NCBI RefSeq assembly: GCF_050749815.1
Contig: NZ_CP192735.1
Coordinates: 2,170,001-2,234,000, forward strand
Length of the DNA stretch: 64,000 bases
Reading direction: 5' to 3'
Source: Dyella_A sp050749815
GTDB lineage: Bacteria > Pseudomonadota > Gammaproteobacteria > Xanthomonadales > Rhodanobacteraceae
In this document: positions 24,936 to 32,963 of the stretch, piece by piece
How the letters are laid out: every line of letters starts with the position of its first letter
Position numbering within the stretch: the first letter of the stretch is position 1
Program-made: the position numbers and the translations under genes
Notes under the pieces: generated by a model
The model's database searches: none
Told to the model about the DNA's origin: nothing
The model's input: the letters and a program-made list of their open reading frames with translations, nothing else

Positions 24936-25643
24936 TTACTTCGCCGCGATGGTCAGCGACGAGGTGTCGACCGGCACGCCCACGCCCATCGTGCTCGACA
25001 GGGCGACCTTCTGCAGGTACTGGCCCTTGGCCGAAGACGGCTTCGCCTTCAGCAGGTCGGCGATCAGCATGTTGAGGTTGTCCGCGAGCTGGGACGCCTC
25101 GAAGCTGGCCTTGCCGATGGTGGCGTGGATGATGCCGGCCTTGTCGTTGCGGAACTTGACCTGACCCGCCTTGGCGTTCTTCACCGCGGTGGCGACGTCG
25201 GCCGTGACCGAGCCGTCCTTCGGGTTCGGCATCAGGCCGCGCGGGCCGAGCAGCTGGCCCAGCTTGCCGACCACGCGCATCGCGTCCGGCGTGGCGATCA
25301 CGCGGCCGAAGTCGAGCTCGCCGGCCTGCATGCGCTCGGCCAGGTCGTCCATGCCGACCGCGTCGGCACCGGCGGCCTTGGCGGCCTCGGCCTTTTCACC
25401 GGCCGGCACGAACACGGCGACCTTGACGGTCTTGCCGGTGCCGTGCGGCAGCAGCGAGGAGCCGCGCACGCCCTGATCGGACTTCTTCGCGTCGATGCCG
25501 AGGCGCACGGCCACGTCGACCGACTCGGCGAACTTCGCCTTGGCGTTGTCCTTGATGATCTTCAGTGCGTCGTCCAGGGCGTACATCTTGCCCGGCTGCA
25601 CCGCGGCCTGGGCCGCCTTCATACGCTTCGTCAGCTTTGCCAT
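24936..25643 (-). CDS. rplA: 50S ribosomal protein L1
   Basis: L1 forms the mobile stalk that releases E-site tRNA, and represses rplKA by binding their leader in E. coli. It is 235 residues from MAKLTKRMKAAQAAVQPGKM. The two-domain fold is recognised by FVPAGEKAEAAKAAGADAVG and the signature LGPRGLMPNPKDGSVTADV. It starts three bases after the rplK stop. Confidence 0.98.
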   Translation of the reverse strand: MAKLTKRMKAAQAAVQPGKMYALDDALKIIKDNAKAKFAESVDVAVRLGIDAKKSDQGVRGSSLLPHGTGKTVKVAVFVPAGEKAEAAKAAGADAVGMDDLAERMQAGELDFGRVIATPDAMRVVGKLGQLLGPRGLMPNPKDGSVTADVATAVKNAKAGQVKFRNDKAGIIHATIGKASFEASQLADNLNMLIADLLKAKPSSAKGQYLQKVALSSTMGVGVPVDTSSLTIAAK

Positions 25644-25646
25644 GTC

Positions 25647-26075
25647 TTAGCCCTCCACAACCAGGCCCATGGAACGGGCACTACCGGCGATCGTACGAAC
25701 CGCAGCATCCAGATCAGCCGCCGTCAGGTCGGCGTCCTTCTGCTTGGCGATCTCTTCCAACTGGGCGCGGGTCACCTTGCCCACCTTGTCGGTGTTCGGC
25801 TTCGGCGAACCCTTCGCGGTGTTGGTGAGCTTCTTCAGCCAGTAGGTGGCGGGGGAGGTCTTCATCACGAAGGTGAAGCTGCGATCCGAATACGCGGTGA
25901 TGACCACCGGCACCGGAGCGCCCTGCTCCATCTTCTGCGTGGCGGCGTTGAACGCCTTGCAGAATTCCATGATGTTCAGGCCACGCTGACCGAGCGCCGG
26001 ACCGACGGGCGGCGACGGGTTGGCCTGACCGGCCTTGACCTGAAGCTTGATGTAGCCAGTAACTTTCTTTGCCAT
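25647..26075 (-). CDS. rplK: 50S ribosomal protein L11
   Basis: L11 is part of the GTPase-associated centre and is needed for RelA activation. The ATG at 26075 (MAKKVTGYIKLQVKAGQANP) gives 142 residues; the longer frame reads back through the leader. The proline-rich N-terminal domain (SPPVGPALGQRGLNIMEFCK) and C-terminal rRNA-binding domain (ARTIAGSARSMGLVVEG-like end) are intact. It has its own promoter candidate and a hairpin leader. Confidence 0.97.
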   Translation of the reverse strand: MAKKVTGYIKLQVKAGQANPSPPVGPALGQRGLNIMEFCKAFNAATQKMEQGAPVPVVITAYSDRSFTFVMKTSPATYWLKKLTNTAKGSPKPNTDKVGKVTRAQLEEIAKQKDADLTAADLDAAVRTIAGSARSMGLVVEG

Positions 26076-26142
26076 GGGATTTTCCTCGCGAGTGCAAGCG
26101 CCTTGCGGCTCCTCGCAGCATGTCGTTCCTTGACGATGGAAG

Positions 26143-26160
26143 GCCCGCCTTCTGGCGGGC
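26143..26160 (-). promoter_or_regulatory. Hairpin in the rplK leader (possible L1 target)
   Basis: GCCCGCC (26143-26149) and GGCGGGC (26154-26160) form a perfect 7-bp stem with a 4-base loop, about 70 nt before the rplK start in a leader of about 130 nt. L1 represses the rplKA mRNA in E. coli by binding a leader structure; a match to the L1 site was not verified. Confidence 0.4.
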
Positions 26161-26211
26161 ATCTGAAAACGCGGACACGCAGAGGCAGGAAAGCCCCGGC
26201 GTGAACCGCGT

Positions 26212-26240
26212 AGTTTAGAGATTGATCATGTTTTAAGCAA
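26212..26240 (-). promoter_or_regulatory. Candidate rplK promoter
   Basis: On the minus strand TTGCTT (26235-26240) and TAAACT (26212-26217) are 17 bases apart, in the A/T-richest part of the nusG-rplK gap. The position, about 137 bases before the rplK start, fits the separate rplK promoter known in other gammaproteobacteria. Confidence 0.5.
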
Positions 26241-26326
26241 GCGGCGCGCCAAGGAGGCGCGATGGCACTGCGGCGAACGGACCACCGGCGGTCGCGCCGC
26301 GCTATGGGAGGCGCCCGGAAGGCTGG

Positions 26327-26887
26327 TCAGGCCTTCTCCACCTGCCCGAATTCCAGCTCGACCGGCGTCGAACGACCGAAGATCAACACCGCCACGCGCA
26401 GGCGGCTCTTCTCGTAGTTGACCTCTTCGACCACGCCGTTGAAGTCGTTGAACGGGCCATCGGTGACGCGGACCATCTCGCCCGGCTCGAACAGCACCTT
26501 GGGACGCGGCTTTTCCACGCCCTCACGGACCCGACTGAGGATGGCGTCCGCCTCGCTGTCACGGATCGGCAGCGGCTTGTCGGCCGTGCCGCCGATGAAG
26601 CCCATCACCTTCGGGGTTTCCTTCACCAGGTGCCAGCACTCGTCATCGATGCGCGGCCCCTTGCCCTCGGTGTCCGTCTCGATCTGCACCAGAACGTAAC
26701 CCGGGAAGAACTTGCGCTCGCTGCGGCGCTTCTGGCCGGCGCGCATCTCGATCACTTCCTCGGTCGGCACCAGCACTTCGCCGAACTTCTCTTCCATGCC
26801 GGCGCGCTTGATGCGCTCGTCCAGCGAACGCTTGACCTGGTTTTCGAAGCCCGAATAGGCGTGCACCACATACCAACGCTTGCTCAT
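26327..26887 (-). CDS. nusG: Transcription termination/antitermination factor NusG
   Basis: NusG binds RNA polymerase, promotes processivity and links it to Rho or the ribosome. The ATG at 26887 (MSKRWYVVHAYSGFENQVKR) gives 186 residues; a GTG two codons upstream is unlikely. Seen are the NGN domain (1 to about 125, KFFPGYVLVQIE) and the KOW domain (FEPGEMVRVTDGPFNDFNGV) near residue 135. It follows secE by nine bases. Confidence 0.97.
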   Translation of the reverse strand: MSKRWYVVHAYSGFENQVKRSLDERIKRAGMEEKFGEVLVPTEEVIEMRAGQKRRSERKFFPGYVLVQIETDTEGKGPRIDDECWHLVKETPKVMGFIGGTADKPLPIRDSEADAILSRVREGVEKPRPKVLFEPGEMVRVTDGPFNDFNGVVEEVNYEKSRLRVAVLIFGRSTPVELEFGQVEKA

Positions 26888-26896
26888 GCCCACACC

Positions 26897-27292
26897 TCAC
26901 GAACCCAGCTTGAGCAGCCAGTCGAGCACGACCGACTTAAGGATCAGGTCGATCAGACCCAACAGGAGCGACAACACGACAACCACCAGAATGATGACCG
27001 CCGTGGTCTTGACCGTTTCGTCGCGGGTCGGCCATACGACCTTGCGCAACTCGAACTGCGACTCGGCCACGAAGCCCTTCAGGCGACGCCCCGGCGCGGT
27101 GAATGCTGCAATCGCCATCGCCGCGACGATCGCCACGATGACGCCCAGCACGAGCACCGACTGCGGCACGCTGCCGTCACTGCCATACCAGGAGTACGCA
27201 AAAATGCCGGCCACGAGCACCAGCCCGGCCAGCACCAGCTTGCCAATGTCTCCGGCGCTCGTGCCCCGGGATTGTTCTGCCTTGGTATTCAT
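26897..27292 (-). CDS. secE: Preprotein translocase subunit SecE
   Basis: SecE clamps SecY in the inner membrane translocon. The ATG at 27292 (MNTKAEQSRGTSAGDIGKLV) gives 131 residues of the three-helix gammaproteobacterial type: membrane segments near LVLAGLVLVAGIFAYSW, VLVLGVIVAIVAAMAIAAF and TAVIILVVVVLSLLLGLIDL. The conserved amphipathic stretch before the last helix (FELRKVVWPTRDETVKTT) is the SecE signature. It is followed by nusG, the standard order. Confidence 0.97.
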   Translation of the reverse strand: MNTKAEQSRGTSAGDIGKLVLAGLVLVAGIFAYSWYGSDGSVPQSVLVLGVIVAIVAAMAIAAFTAPGRRLKGFVAESQFELRKVVWPTRDETVKTTAVIILVVVVLSLLLGLIDLILKSVVLDWLLKLGS

Positions 27293-27366
27293 GCGCACCA
27301 GGCGGATGCGGCGATGACCGTCATGGCGACCGACCCCGCACTACCCGCCATCGCTCCTCGCAAAGA

Positions 27367-27442
<76 letters not shown>

Positions 27443-27453
27443 ACTGAAGTTTC

Positions 27454-27480
27454 AAAAACGAGCAAAGTCGCACGCTTTGC
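27454..27480 (-). terminator. Weak terminator-like hairpin between tuf copy 2 and tRNA-Trp
   Basis: GCAAAG (27462-27467) and CTTTGC (27475-27480) form a 6-bp stem with a 7-base loop, followed on the minus strand by five T (27454-27458). The stem is A/T-rich, so termination is probably partial. It would lower transcription of secE-nusG relative to tuf. Confidence 0.4.
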
Positions 27481-27586
27481 CAACTGCAGGGTGGCGCGTT
27501 TCGCGCCCGAAAGGCGAGGGCTGGCATGGCCGCCCCCACCTCCCGACCCGGCAGTCAACCCAGCGGGCGACTTGCCACTTTACTGC

Positions 27587-28777
27587 TTACTTGATGACCT
27601 TGGCCACCACGCCGGCGCCGACGGTGCGGCCGCCTTCGCGGATCGCGAAGCGCAGGCCTTCGTCCATCGCGATCGGGTGGATCAGGCTCACCACCATCTT
27701 CACGTTGTCGCCCGGCATCACCATCTCCACGCCTTCCGGCAGGGTCACGGCACCGGTCACGTCGGTCGTGCGGAAGTAGAACTGCGGGCGGTAGCCCTTG
27801 AAGAACGGGGTATGACGACCACCCTCATCCTTCGACAGCACGTACACCTCGGCCTCGAAGTCGGTGTGCGGGGTGATCGAGCCGGGCTTGGCCAGCACCT
27901 GGCCGCGCTCCACGTCGTCACGCTTCAGGCCGCGCAGCAGCAGGCCCACGTTGTCGCCCGCCTGACCCTGATCCAGCAGCTTGCGGAACATTTCCACGCC
28001 GGTCACGGTGGTCTTCTGCGTGTCGCGGATACCCACGACCTCGATTTCCTCGCCCACCTTGATGATGCCGCGCTCGACGCGACCGGTCACCACGGTGCCG
28101 CGACCGGAGATCGAGAACACGTCTTCCACCGGCATCAGGAACGGCTTGTCGATGTCGCGCTGCGGCTCGGGGATGTAGCTGTCCAGCGCGTCCACCAGCG
28201 CAATGATCGCCGGCACGCCGATCTCGCTCTGATCACCTTCCAGCGCCTTCAGCGCCGAACCCTTGATGATCGGCGTGTCGTCACCCGGGAAGTCGTACTT
28301 CGACAGCAGCTCGCGCACTTCCATCTCGACGAGCTCCAGCAGCTCGGCGTCGTCCACCATGTCCGCCTTGTTCAGGAAGACCACGATGTACGGCACGCCC
28401 ACCTGGCGCGACAGCAGGATGTGCTCACGCGTCTGCGGCATCGGGCCATCGGCGGCCGAGCACACCAGGATCGCGCCGTCCATCTGCGCCGCACCCGTGA
28501 TCATGTTCTTCACGTAGTCGGCGTGGCCCGGGCAGTCCACGTGGGCGTAGTGGCGGTTCGGCGACTCGTATTCCACGTGTGCGGTCGAGATCGTGATACC
28601 ACGCGCCTTCTCTTCCGGCGCCGCGTCGATCGCGTCGTACGCCTTGAATTCACCACCGAAGCGCTCTGCGCCGATCTTCGTCAGCGCCGCCGTCAGCGTC
28701 GTCTTGCCGTGGTCCACGTGACCGATCGTGCCCACGTTGACGTGCGGCTTGGTGCGCTCGAATTTACCCTTTGCCAT
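27587..28777 (-). CDS. tuf: Elongation factor Tu, copy 2 (tRNA-tufB position)
   Basis: Same 396-residue GTPase as copy 1, identical in protein sequence, with GHVDHGKTTL, DCPGHADY and NKAD. The DNA differs from copy 1 by scattered synonymous changes. This copy follows tRNA-Tyr, -Gly and -Thr, the same order as E. coli tyrU-glyT-thrT-tufB, so it is co-transcribed with the tRNAs. The two copies are direct repeats of 1191 bases about 17 kb apart. Confidence 0.98.
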   Translation of the reverse strand: MAKGKFERTKPHVNVGTIGHVDHGKTTLTAALTKIGAERFGGEFKAYDAIDAAPEEKARGITISTAHVEYESPNRHYAHVDCPGHADYVKNMITGAAQMDGAILVCSAADGPMPQTREHILLSRQVGVPYIVVFLNKADMVDDAELLELVEMEVRELLSKYDFPGDDTPIIKGSALKALEGDQSEIGVPAIIALVDALDSYIPEPQRDIDKPFLMPVEDVFSISGRGTVVTGRVERGIIKVGEEIEVVGIRDTQKTTVTGVEMFRKLLDQGQAGDNVGLLLRGLKRDDVERGQVLAKPGSITPHTDFEAEVYVLSKDEGGRHTPFFKGYRPQFYFRTTDVTGAVTLPEGVEMVMPGDNVKMVVSLIHPIAMDEGLRFAIREGGRTVGAGVVAKVIK

Positions 28778-28860
28778 ACGCTTTAAACCCCGATGGAGTC
28801 AATTGAAGTGAAGAAATCTCTTTCGCAGAGAAAGCCGGACAAGCCGGCCTTCCGCTGGAC

Positions 28861-28936
<76 letters not shown>

Positions 28937-28959
28937 GAATTGCTTGAGGTCGAGTTCAA

Positions 28960-29033
28960 TGGAGCGGGAGACGGGAATCGAACCCGCACCATCAGCTTGG
29001 AAGGCTGAGGTTCTACCGTTGAACTACTCCCGC
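28960..29033 (-). tRNA. tRNA-Gly (anticodon TCC)
   Basis: On the minus strand acceptor GCGGGAG/CTCCCGC, D-arm GTTCAACGGTAGAAC, anticodon arm CAGCC-TTCCAAG-GCTG with TCC, T-arm CGGGTTCGATTCCCG and encoded CCA. It lies 23 bases upstream of tRNA-Thr in the same transcript. Confidence 0.95.
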
Positions 29034-29064
29034 CTCGATCGAATCAACCTTCGCGGAACCTGAC

Positions 29065-29150
29065 TGGTGGAGGGAGGTGGATTCGAACCACCGAAGGCGT
29101 AAGCCAGCAGATTTACAGTCTGCCCCCGTTGGCCGCTTGGGTATCCCTCC
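29065..29150 (-). tRNA. tRNA-Tyr (anticodon GTA)
   Basis: On the minus strand acceptor GGAGGGA/TCCCTCC, anticodon arm GCAGA-CTGTAAA-TCTGC with GTA, a long variable arm typical of tRNA-Tyr, T-arm GGTGGTTCGAATCCACC and encoded CCA. First gene of the tRNA-tuf transcript. Confidence 0.96.
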
Positions 29151-29164
29151 AACAAAGAACGCCT

Positions 29165-29193
29165 ATTGTCGCCACGCCCCCGAAGACTGTCAA
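29165..29193 (-). promoter_or_regulatory. tRNA-Tyr/Gly/Thr-tuf promoter
   Basis: On the minus strand a perfect -35 TTGACA (29188-29193) and GACAAT (-10, 29165-29170) are 17 bases apart. The start would be about 8 bases before the tRNA-Tyr 5' end. A GC-rich stretch follows the -10, as in stringently controlled promoters. Confidence 0.8.
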
Positions 29194-29319
29194 CACTATT
29201 GCGGGGTTTTCACGACGATCAGGCGACCGCGCCGCAACGCGGGGCGCGCATGATGCGCGGATCGACCCGGCAGCACAAGCCTCGCTTGCTGTTCGCGCCG
29301 ACCAAAACCGGGTTCCGGC

Positions 29320-29814
29320 TCAGGCCGTCGGCGCGCCGGGATGGAGCGACACCACCTGCCGCTCCATCGCCTTGGACATGTCCATCAGGCGGCGGGCGTA
29401 TTCCTGCAGGCGCACGTCGTCGTCGTTGCGCGGCACCCACGTCGGCACCGGCGTCGGCTTGCCCTCGGGGCTGTCCAGCGCCACGAACACCATCACGCAA
29501 CTGGTCGCCAGGCGCGGCTCGCCGCTGCGCAGGTCGCTGGCCTGCACGTCGACGGCCAGATGCATGCTGCTGGTGCCGGTGTGGATCAGCCGCGCCTTCA
29601 CCGTCACCAGATCGCCGATCAGGATCGGCTTGACGAACTGGATGCCGCTGACCGATGCAGTCACGCAGTACGCGCCGCTCCAGCCCACGGCGCAGGCATA
29701 GCCGGCCTGGTCGATCCACTTCATCACCATGCCGCCGTGCACCTTGCCGCCGAAATTGACGTCGGTGGGCTCGGCGAGAAAGCGGAAGGTGACTTCGTTC
29801 TGTTGGCCGGGCAT
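29320..29814 (-). CDS. Acyl-CoA thioesterase, hotdog fold (YciA/BACH type)
   Basis: Enzymes of this family hydrolyse acyl-CoA to free acid and CoA in the cytoplasm. It is 164 residues from MPGQQNEVTFRFLAEPTDVN, a single hotdog domain. The motif VNFGGKVHGGMVMKWIDQAG holds the Asn and Gly-rich loop and the Asp of the catalytic helix seen in YciA and BACH proteins. A C-terminal arm (EYARRLMDMSKAMERQ) probably helps hexamer formation. Chain-length preference cannot be read from sequence. It is divergent from the phosphatase gene at 29915. Confidence 0.85.
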   Translation of the reverse strand: MPGQQNEVTFRFLAEPTDVNFGGKVHGGMVMKWIDQAGYACAVGWSGAYCVTASVSGIQFVKPILIGDLVTVKARLIHTGTSSMHLAVDVQASDLRSGEPRLATSCVMVFVALDSPEGKPTPVPTWVPRNDDDVRLQEYARRLMDMSKAMERQVVSLHPGAPTA

Positions 29815-29914
29815 CGCGGGGCTCCACGTTCTGAAAGCGTGAAGTATGCGGCCTGATCGCTCCTTGCGGGCAACCGCGCGGCGTGGCTAGATGCGTTGGG
29901 ACCGGGAGGTGCGC

Positions 29915-32236
29915 ATGAGGGGTTTGCGCAGTATCGCTTCACGCTTGTCGCTGTGGAGCCTGCTCGGCTCGACGGTCGTCATCGTGGCCAGTGGCCTGGT
30001 GCTGCTTGGCCACCTGCGCGAGCAGTGGCTGCTGTCCGCCCACCGTGAAGGCGGCACGCTCGCGGTAGCCGCGGCCAACGGCATCGAGGCGCACATCGAG
30101 CGCGTCACCGAGGCGACCCGGCTGCTGGCACGATTGGCCGCGAGCCGCTCCGATCGCACCGAAGACCTCGCGCGCACCACCCTCTCCGCCAACGCCGATC
30201 TGGCCGGCCTGTCCTTTACCTGGGTGCCGGACGATCCGGCCGCGCCTCCGCCGGCGCCGTTCGTCGACCGGCTGACCGACGGCACGCTGGGGCAGCGCGA
30301 TCTGCGCGGCGACGCCACGCGCTACTGGGAGCAGCCCTGGTTCCTGCATGGTCTGGCCTGCCCCAATGGCTGCTGGCAGCAGCCGTTCTTTTCCCAGTCG
30401 CGCCAGCGACGCCTGATCAACTACTCCGTCGCCATCCAGGACAACGGGCGCGCCGTCGGCCTGGTCAACGCCGACGTGACACTGGAATGGCTGCAGGGGG
30501 TGCTTGGCACCTTGCGCCGCCCGGATGGCGCCCAGCTGTTCGTGGTGGATGCCCAGCAGCACTTCCTGGCCCATGACCGCAGCACGCTGCTGGGCGCACC
30601 CGCCTCGCCCGCACTGGTCGCCGCGCTGCGAAGTGCAGCGACGCAGCCGCAGGCGCTGTCCGTGCACGGACTAGCCGACGTCACCGAGCCGTCGTGGATC
30701 TACAGCGCGCCCGTCCACGGCACGTCCTGGACGCTGGGACTGCAGGTGCCGCAGGCGCTGATGGAGCGCAGCCTGCGCCAGCTGGTGATGCGCGAACTGA
30801 TCCTCGGGTTGCTCGCGATGCTGGGTATCGCACTGATGATCCTGCTGGTGACCCGGCGCACGCTGGCGCCGCTGGCCGTGCTCACCGGTCGGGCCGAGCA
30901 CGTCGCCCGCGGCGAGCTGGACTTCGCGCTGCCGAAGGTGCGCCGGCGTGACGAGATCGGCCGCCTTACCCAGGCCTTCGACACGATGCGCACGCAGCTG
31001 GCGCTTCATCTGGCCCGGCTCACCCGGGCCACCCGCGAACAGGAGCGACTGCGCAGCGAACTGGAGATCGCCCACCAGATCCAGGTCGCCCTGCTGCCCA
31101 ACGAGCACTATCTCGACGCGCACTGCGCCACCTTCGAGCTGCACGCCCTGCTGCGTCCGGCCCGCGCAGTGGGCGGTGACCTTTACAGCTACTTCATGCT
31201 CGACCAGCAGCACTTCTGCGTGATGGTGGGCGACGTGTCGGACAAGGGCATCCCGGCGGCGCTGTTCATGGCGCGCGCCATCACCCTGGCCAAGGCGCTG
31301 GCGCCACGGGCCCGCCGCCCGCACCAGCTGTTGGAGCAACTCAACCGCGAACTGTGCCGCGGCAACGACAGCTGCATGTTCATCACCCTGCTGTGTGGCG
31401 TTCTGAACACCAGCGACGGCCGGCTGGTGATGGCCAGCGCCGGGCACGAAGCCCCGATCCTCTGCCGCGCTGGTCACAGCGCGCTGTTCGAGATCGAGAC
31501 CGGCCCGGCCATCGGCCTCGACGAGGAAGCGAGCTATGGCGAGCAGACCCTGATGTTGCAGGCGGGCGACACGCTGCTGATGTACACCGATGGCATCACC
31601 GAAGCCGGCAACGCGGCCGGCGACATGTACGGCATCGAGCGCACCCTGGCCAGCCTGCTGCGCGCGCCGGCGCCGGACTCGCCGAGTGCATTTACCGATC
31701 GCCTGCTGAGCGACGTCGACGCCTTCGCCGCCGGTCACGACCAGACCGACGACATCACCATCCTCGCCCTGAGCTGGCACCACCACGCGACGCAGGAGGA
31801 GCGCATGCTTGAGTTGACCATGAAACCCACCGTCGAAGGCGTCTTCGACGCCCTCGACCGCTGCGACAGCGTGCTGCACGACGCGGGCATCGCCGCCGGC
31901 ACGCGCGAGGACGTGCGGCTGGTGCTGGAGGAGTTGATGGTCAACATGGTGCAGCACGGCCACGACGGCTCCAGCGACGGCAAGATCCGCCTGCGCCTGC
32001 GCCCCTCTGCCGAGGTGGTGCAGGTGGAGCTGCACGACAACGGTGCGCCATTCGACCCGCTGGAAGCGGCGCCGCCGGCGTTGAGTGGCGACGTCGCCGA
32101 TGCGCAGGAAATCGGCGGCCTGGGCATCCACCTGGTGCGCGCGATGGCCAGCGAACTGATCTACAACCACGACAGCGAAGGCAACCACCTGCAGCTCCGC
32201 TTCATCCATCCCGATCACACGGAACCGACGCCATGA
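29915..32236 (+). CDS. Membrane sensor SpoIIE-type PP2C phosphatase fused to an RsbW-like kinase
   Basis: This 773-residue protein combines both enzymes of a partner switch. The ATG at 29915 is preceded by GGGAGG at good spacing; an ATG 24 bases upstream lacks one. Order: membrane segment (about 8-33), a periplasmic sensor region, a second membrane segment (about 294-314), HAMP (about 315-370, RRRDEIGRLTQAFDTMR), a coiled linker, a SpoIIE/PP2C domain (about 385-618; ARAVGGDLYSYF, VGDVSDKGIPAALFMA, YTDGITEA, DDITILALSW), then a HATPase domain (about 629-773; EELMVNMVQHG, HDNGAPFDP, GGLGIHLVRAM). The phosphatase should activate, and the kinase inactivate, the STAS protein encoded next. The signal sensed is unknown. 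Confidence 0.9.
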   Translation: MRGLRSIASRLSLWSLLGSTVVIVASGLVLLGHLREQWLLSAHREGGTLAVAAANGIEAHIERVTEATRLLARLAASRSDRTEDLARTTLSANADLAGLSFTWVPDDPAAPPPAPFVDRLTDGTLGQRDLRGDATRYWEQPWFLHGLACPNGCWQQPFFSQSRQRRLINYSVAIQDNGRAVGLVNADVTLEWLQGVLGTLRRPDGAQLFVVDAQQHFLAHDRSTLLGAPASPALVAALRSAATQPQALSVHGLADVTEPSWIYSAPVHGTSWTLGLQVPQALMERSLRQLVMRELILGLLAMLGIALMILLVTRRTLAPLAVLTGRAEHVARGELDFALPKVRRRDEIGRLTQAFDTMRTQLALHLARLTRATREQERLRSELEIAHQIQVALLPNEHYLDAHCATFELHALLRPARAVGGDLYSYFMLDQQHFCVMVGDVSDKGIPAALFMARAITLAKALAPRARRPHQLLEQLNRELCRGNDSCMFITLLCGVLNTSDGRLVMASAGHEAPILCRAGHSALFEIETGPAIGLDEEASYGEQTLMLQAGDTLLMYTDGITEAGNAAGDMYGIERTLASLLRAPAPDSPSAFTDRLLSDVDAFAAGHDQTDDITILALSWHHHATQEERMLELTMKPTVEGVFDALDRCDSVLHDAGIAAGTREDVRLVLEELMVNMVQHGHDGSSDGKIRLRLRPSAEVVQVELHDNGAPFDPLEAAPPALSGDVADAQEIGGLGIHLVRAMASELIYNHDSEGNHLQLRFIHPDHTEPTP

Positions 32237-32625
32237 CGTTCGAACTGCACCCGGAAAAGACCGCCGCCAATCGCCTCGTCATGCACCTCAAGGGGCGCCT
32301 GGACGCCATGACCTACCTCGACTTCGACCAGGCCGCCCAACCGCTGCTGGACGCGCTGGCGCGCGGCTCTACGGTGGTGCTCGACCTGGCCGGGCTCGAC
32401 TACATTTCCAGCGCCGGGCTGCGCAGCGTGGCGCGCATCCGCAAGGCCACCCGCGCGATCGACGGGCACACCCTGCTGCTGGACCCGCAGCCGCAAGTGC
32501 GCAAGGTGTTCGACATCGTCAAGGCCGTACCGGTGAGCGAGGTGTTCACCAGCACCGGCGAGCTGGACGCCTACCTGGACCGCATCCAGCGGCGCGTTGT
32601 GGAGGGCGACGACAACGAGTCATGA
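32233..32625 (+). CDS. STAS-domain anti-sigma factor antagonist (RsbV/SpoIIAA-like)
   Basis: This is a single STAS domain of 130 residues from MTFELHPEKTAANRLVMHLK. The phosphoacceptor loop reads LDYISSAGLRSVARI, with the Ser of SSAGLR the likely phosphorylation site. Its start overlaps the stop of the phosphatase/kinase gene by four bases (ATGA), so the two are translated together. In such systems the unphosphorylated form binds a target to release a sigma factor or other output. No sigma or anti-sigma gene adjoins it, so the output is not known. Confidence 0.9.
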   Translation: MTFELHPEKTAANRLVMHLKGRLDAMTYLDFDQAAQPLLDALARGSTVVLDLAGLDYISSAGLRSVARIRKATRAIDGHTLLLDPQPQVRKVFDIVKAVPVSEVFTSTGELDAYLDRIQRRVVEGDDNES

Positions 32626-32963
32626 GTAGCGGCGCCTCTGACGATTGCAAACAGGCGCCAAGGAGGCCGATTCCAACCCACAGGCATGCCCCCCCGCCGC
32701 AGACTTTGGCGCGCGCTCGTTGAATGGATGCACCACGCTTCTGCGTGGACATCGGGCAACCCGGCCTTGCGCGATTCAGCTTGCTCAGTCCGGCTGCGAA
32801 ATCTTTCTGGCTTGTTGATCGGGCTCGGGGAGCGTCCGCGAGATCGTGGTTTCAGCCAGCGCTCGACAAAGGCGCCCGGCAGGAGTGAAATGATCGCAGA
32901 ATCAGGAAGATGCCGGACTGGGTTTGCCATGCCTCGCCAGCTGCCACGCGAAGGAAATTTCGA
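32626..32963 (+). other. Intergenic region before the GGDEF-EAL gene
   Basis: This 338-base gap shows no gene I can support; the small open frame at 32686-32967 has no recognisable product and atypical codon use. A perfect hairpin CCACGC/GCGTGG (32733-32738 with 32743-32748, 4-base loop) lies about 110 bases after the STAS gene and may help end that transcript, but has no T-run. AAGGAA at 32951-32956 is the ribosome binding site of the next gene. I see no convincing promoter. Confidence 0.5.
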
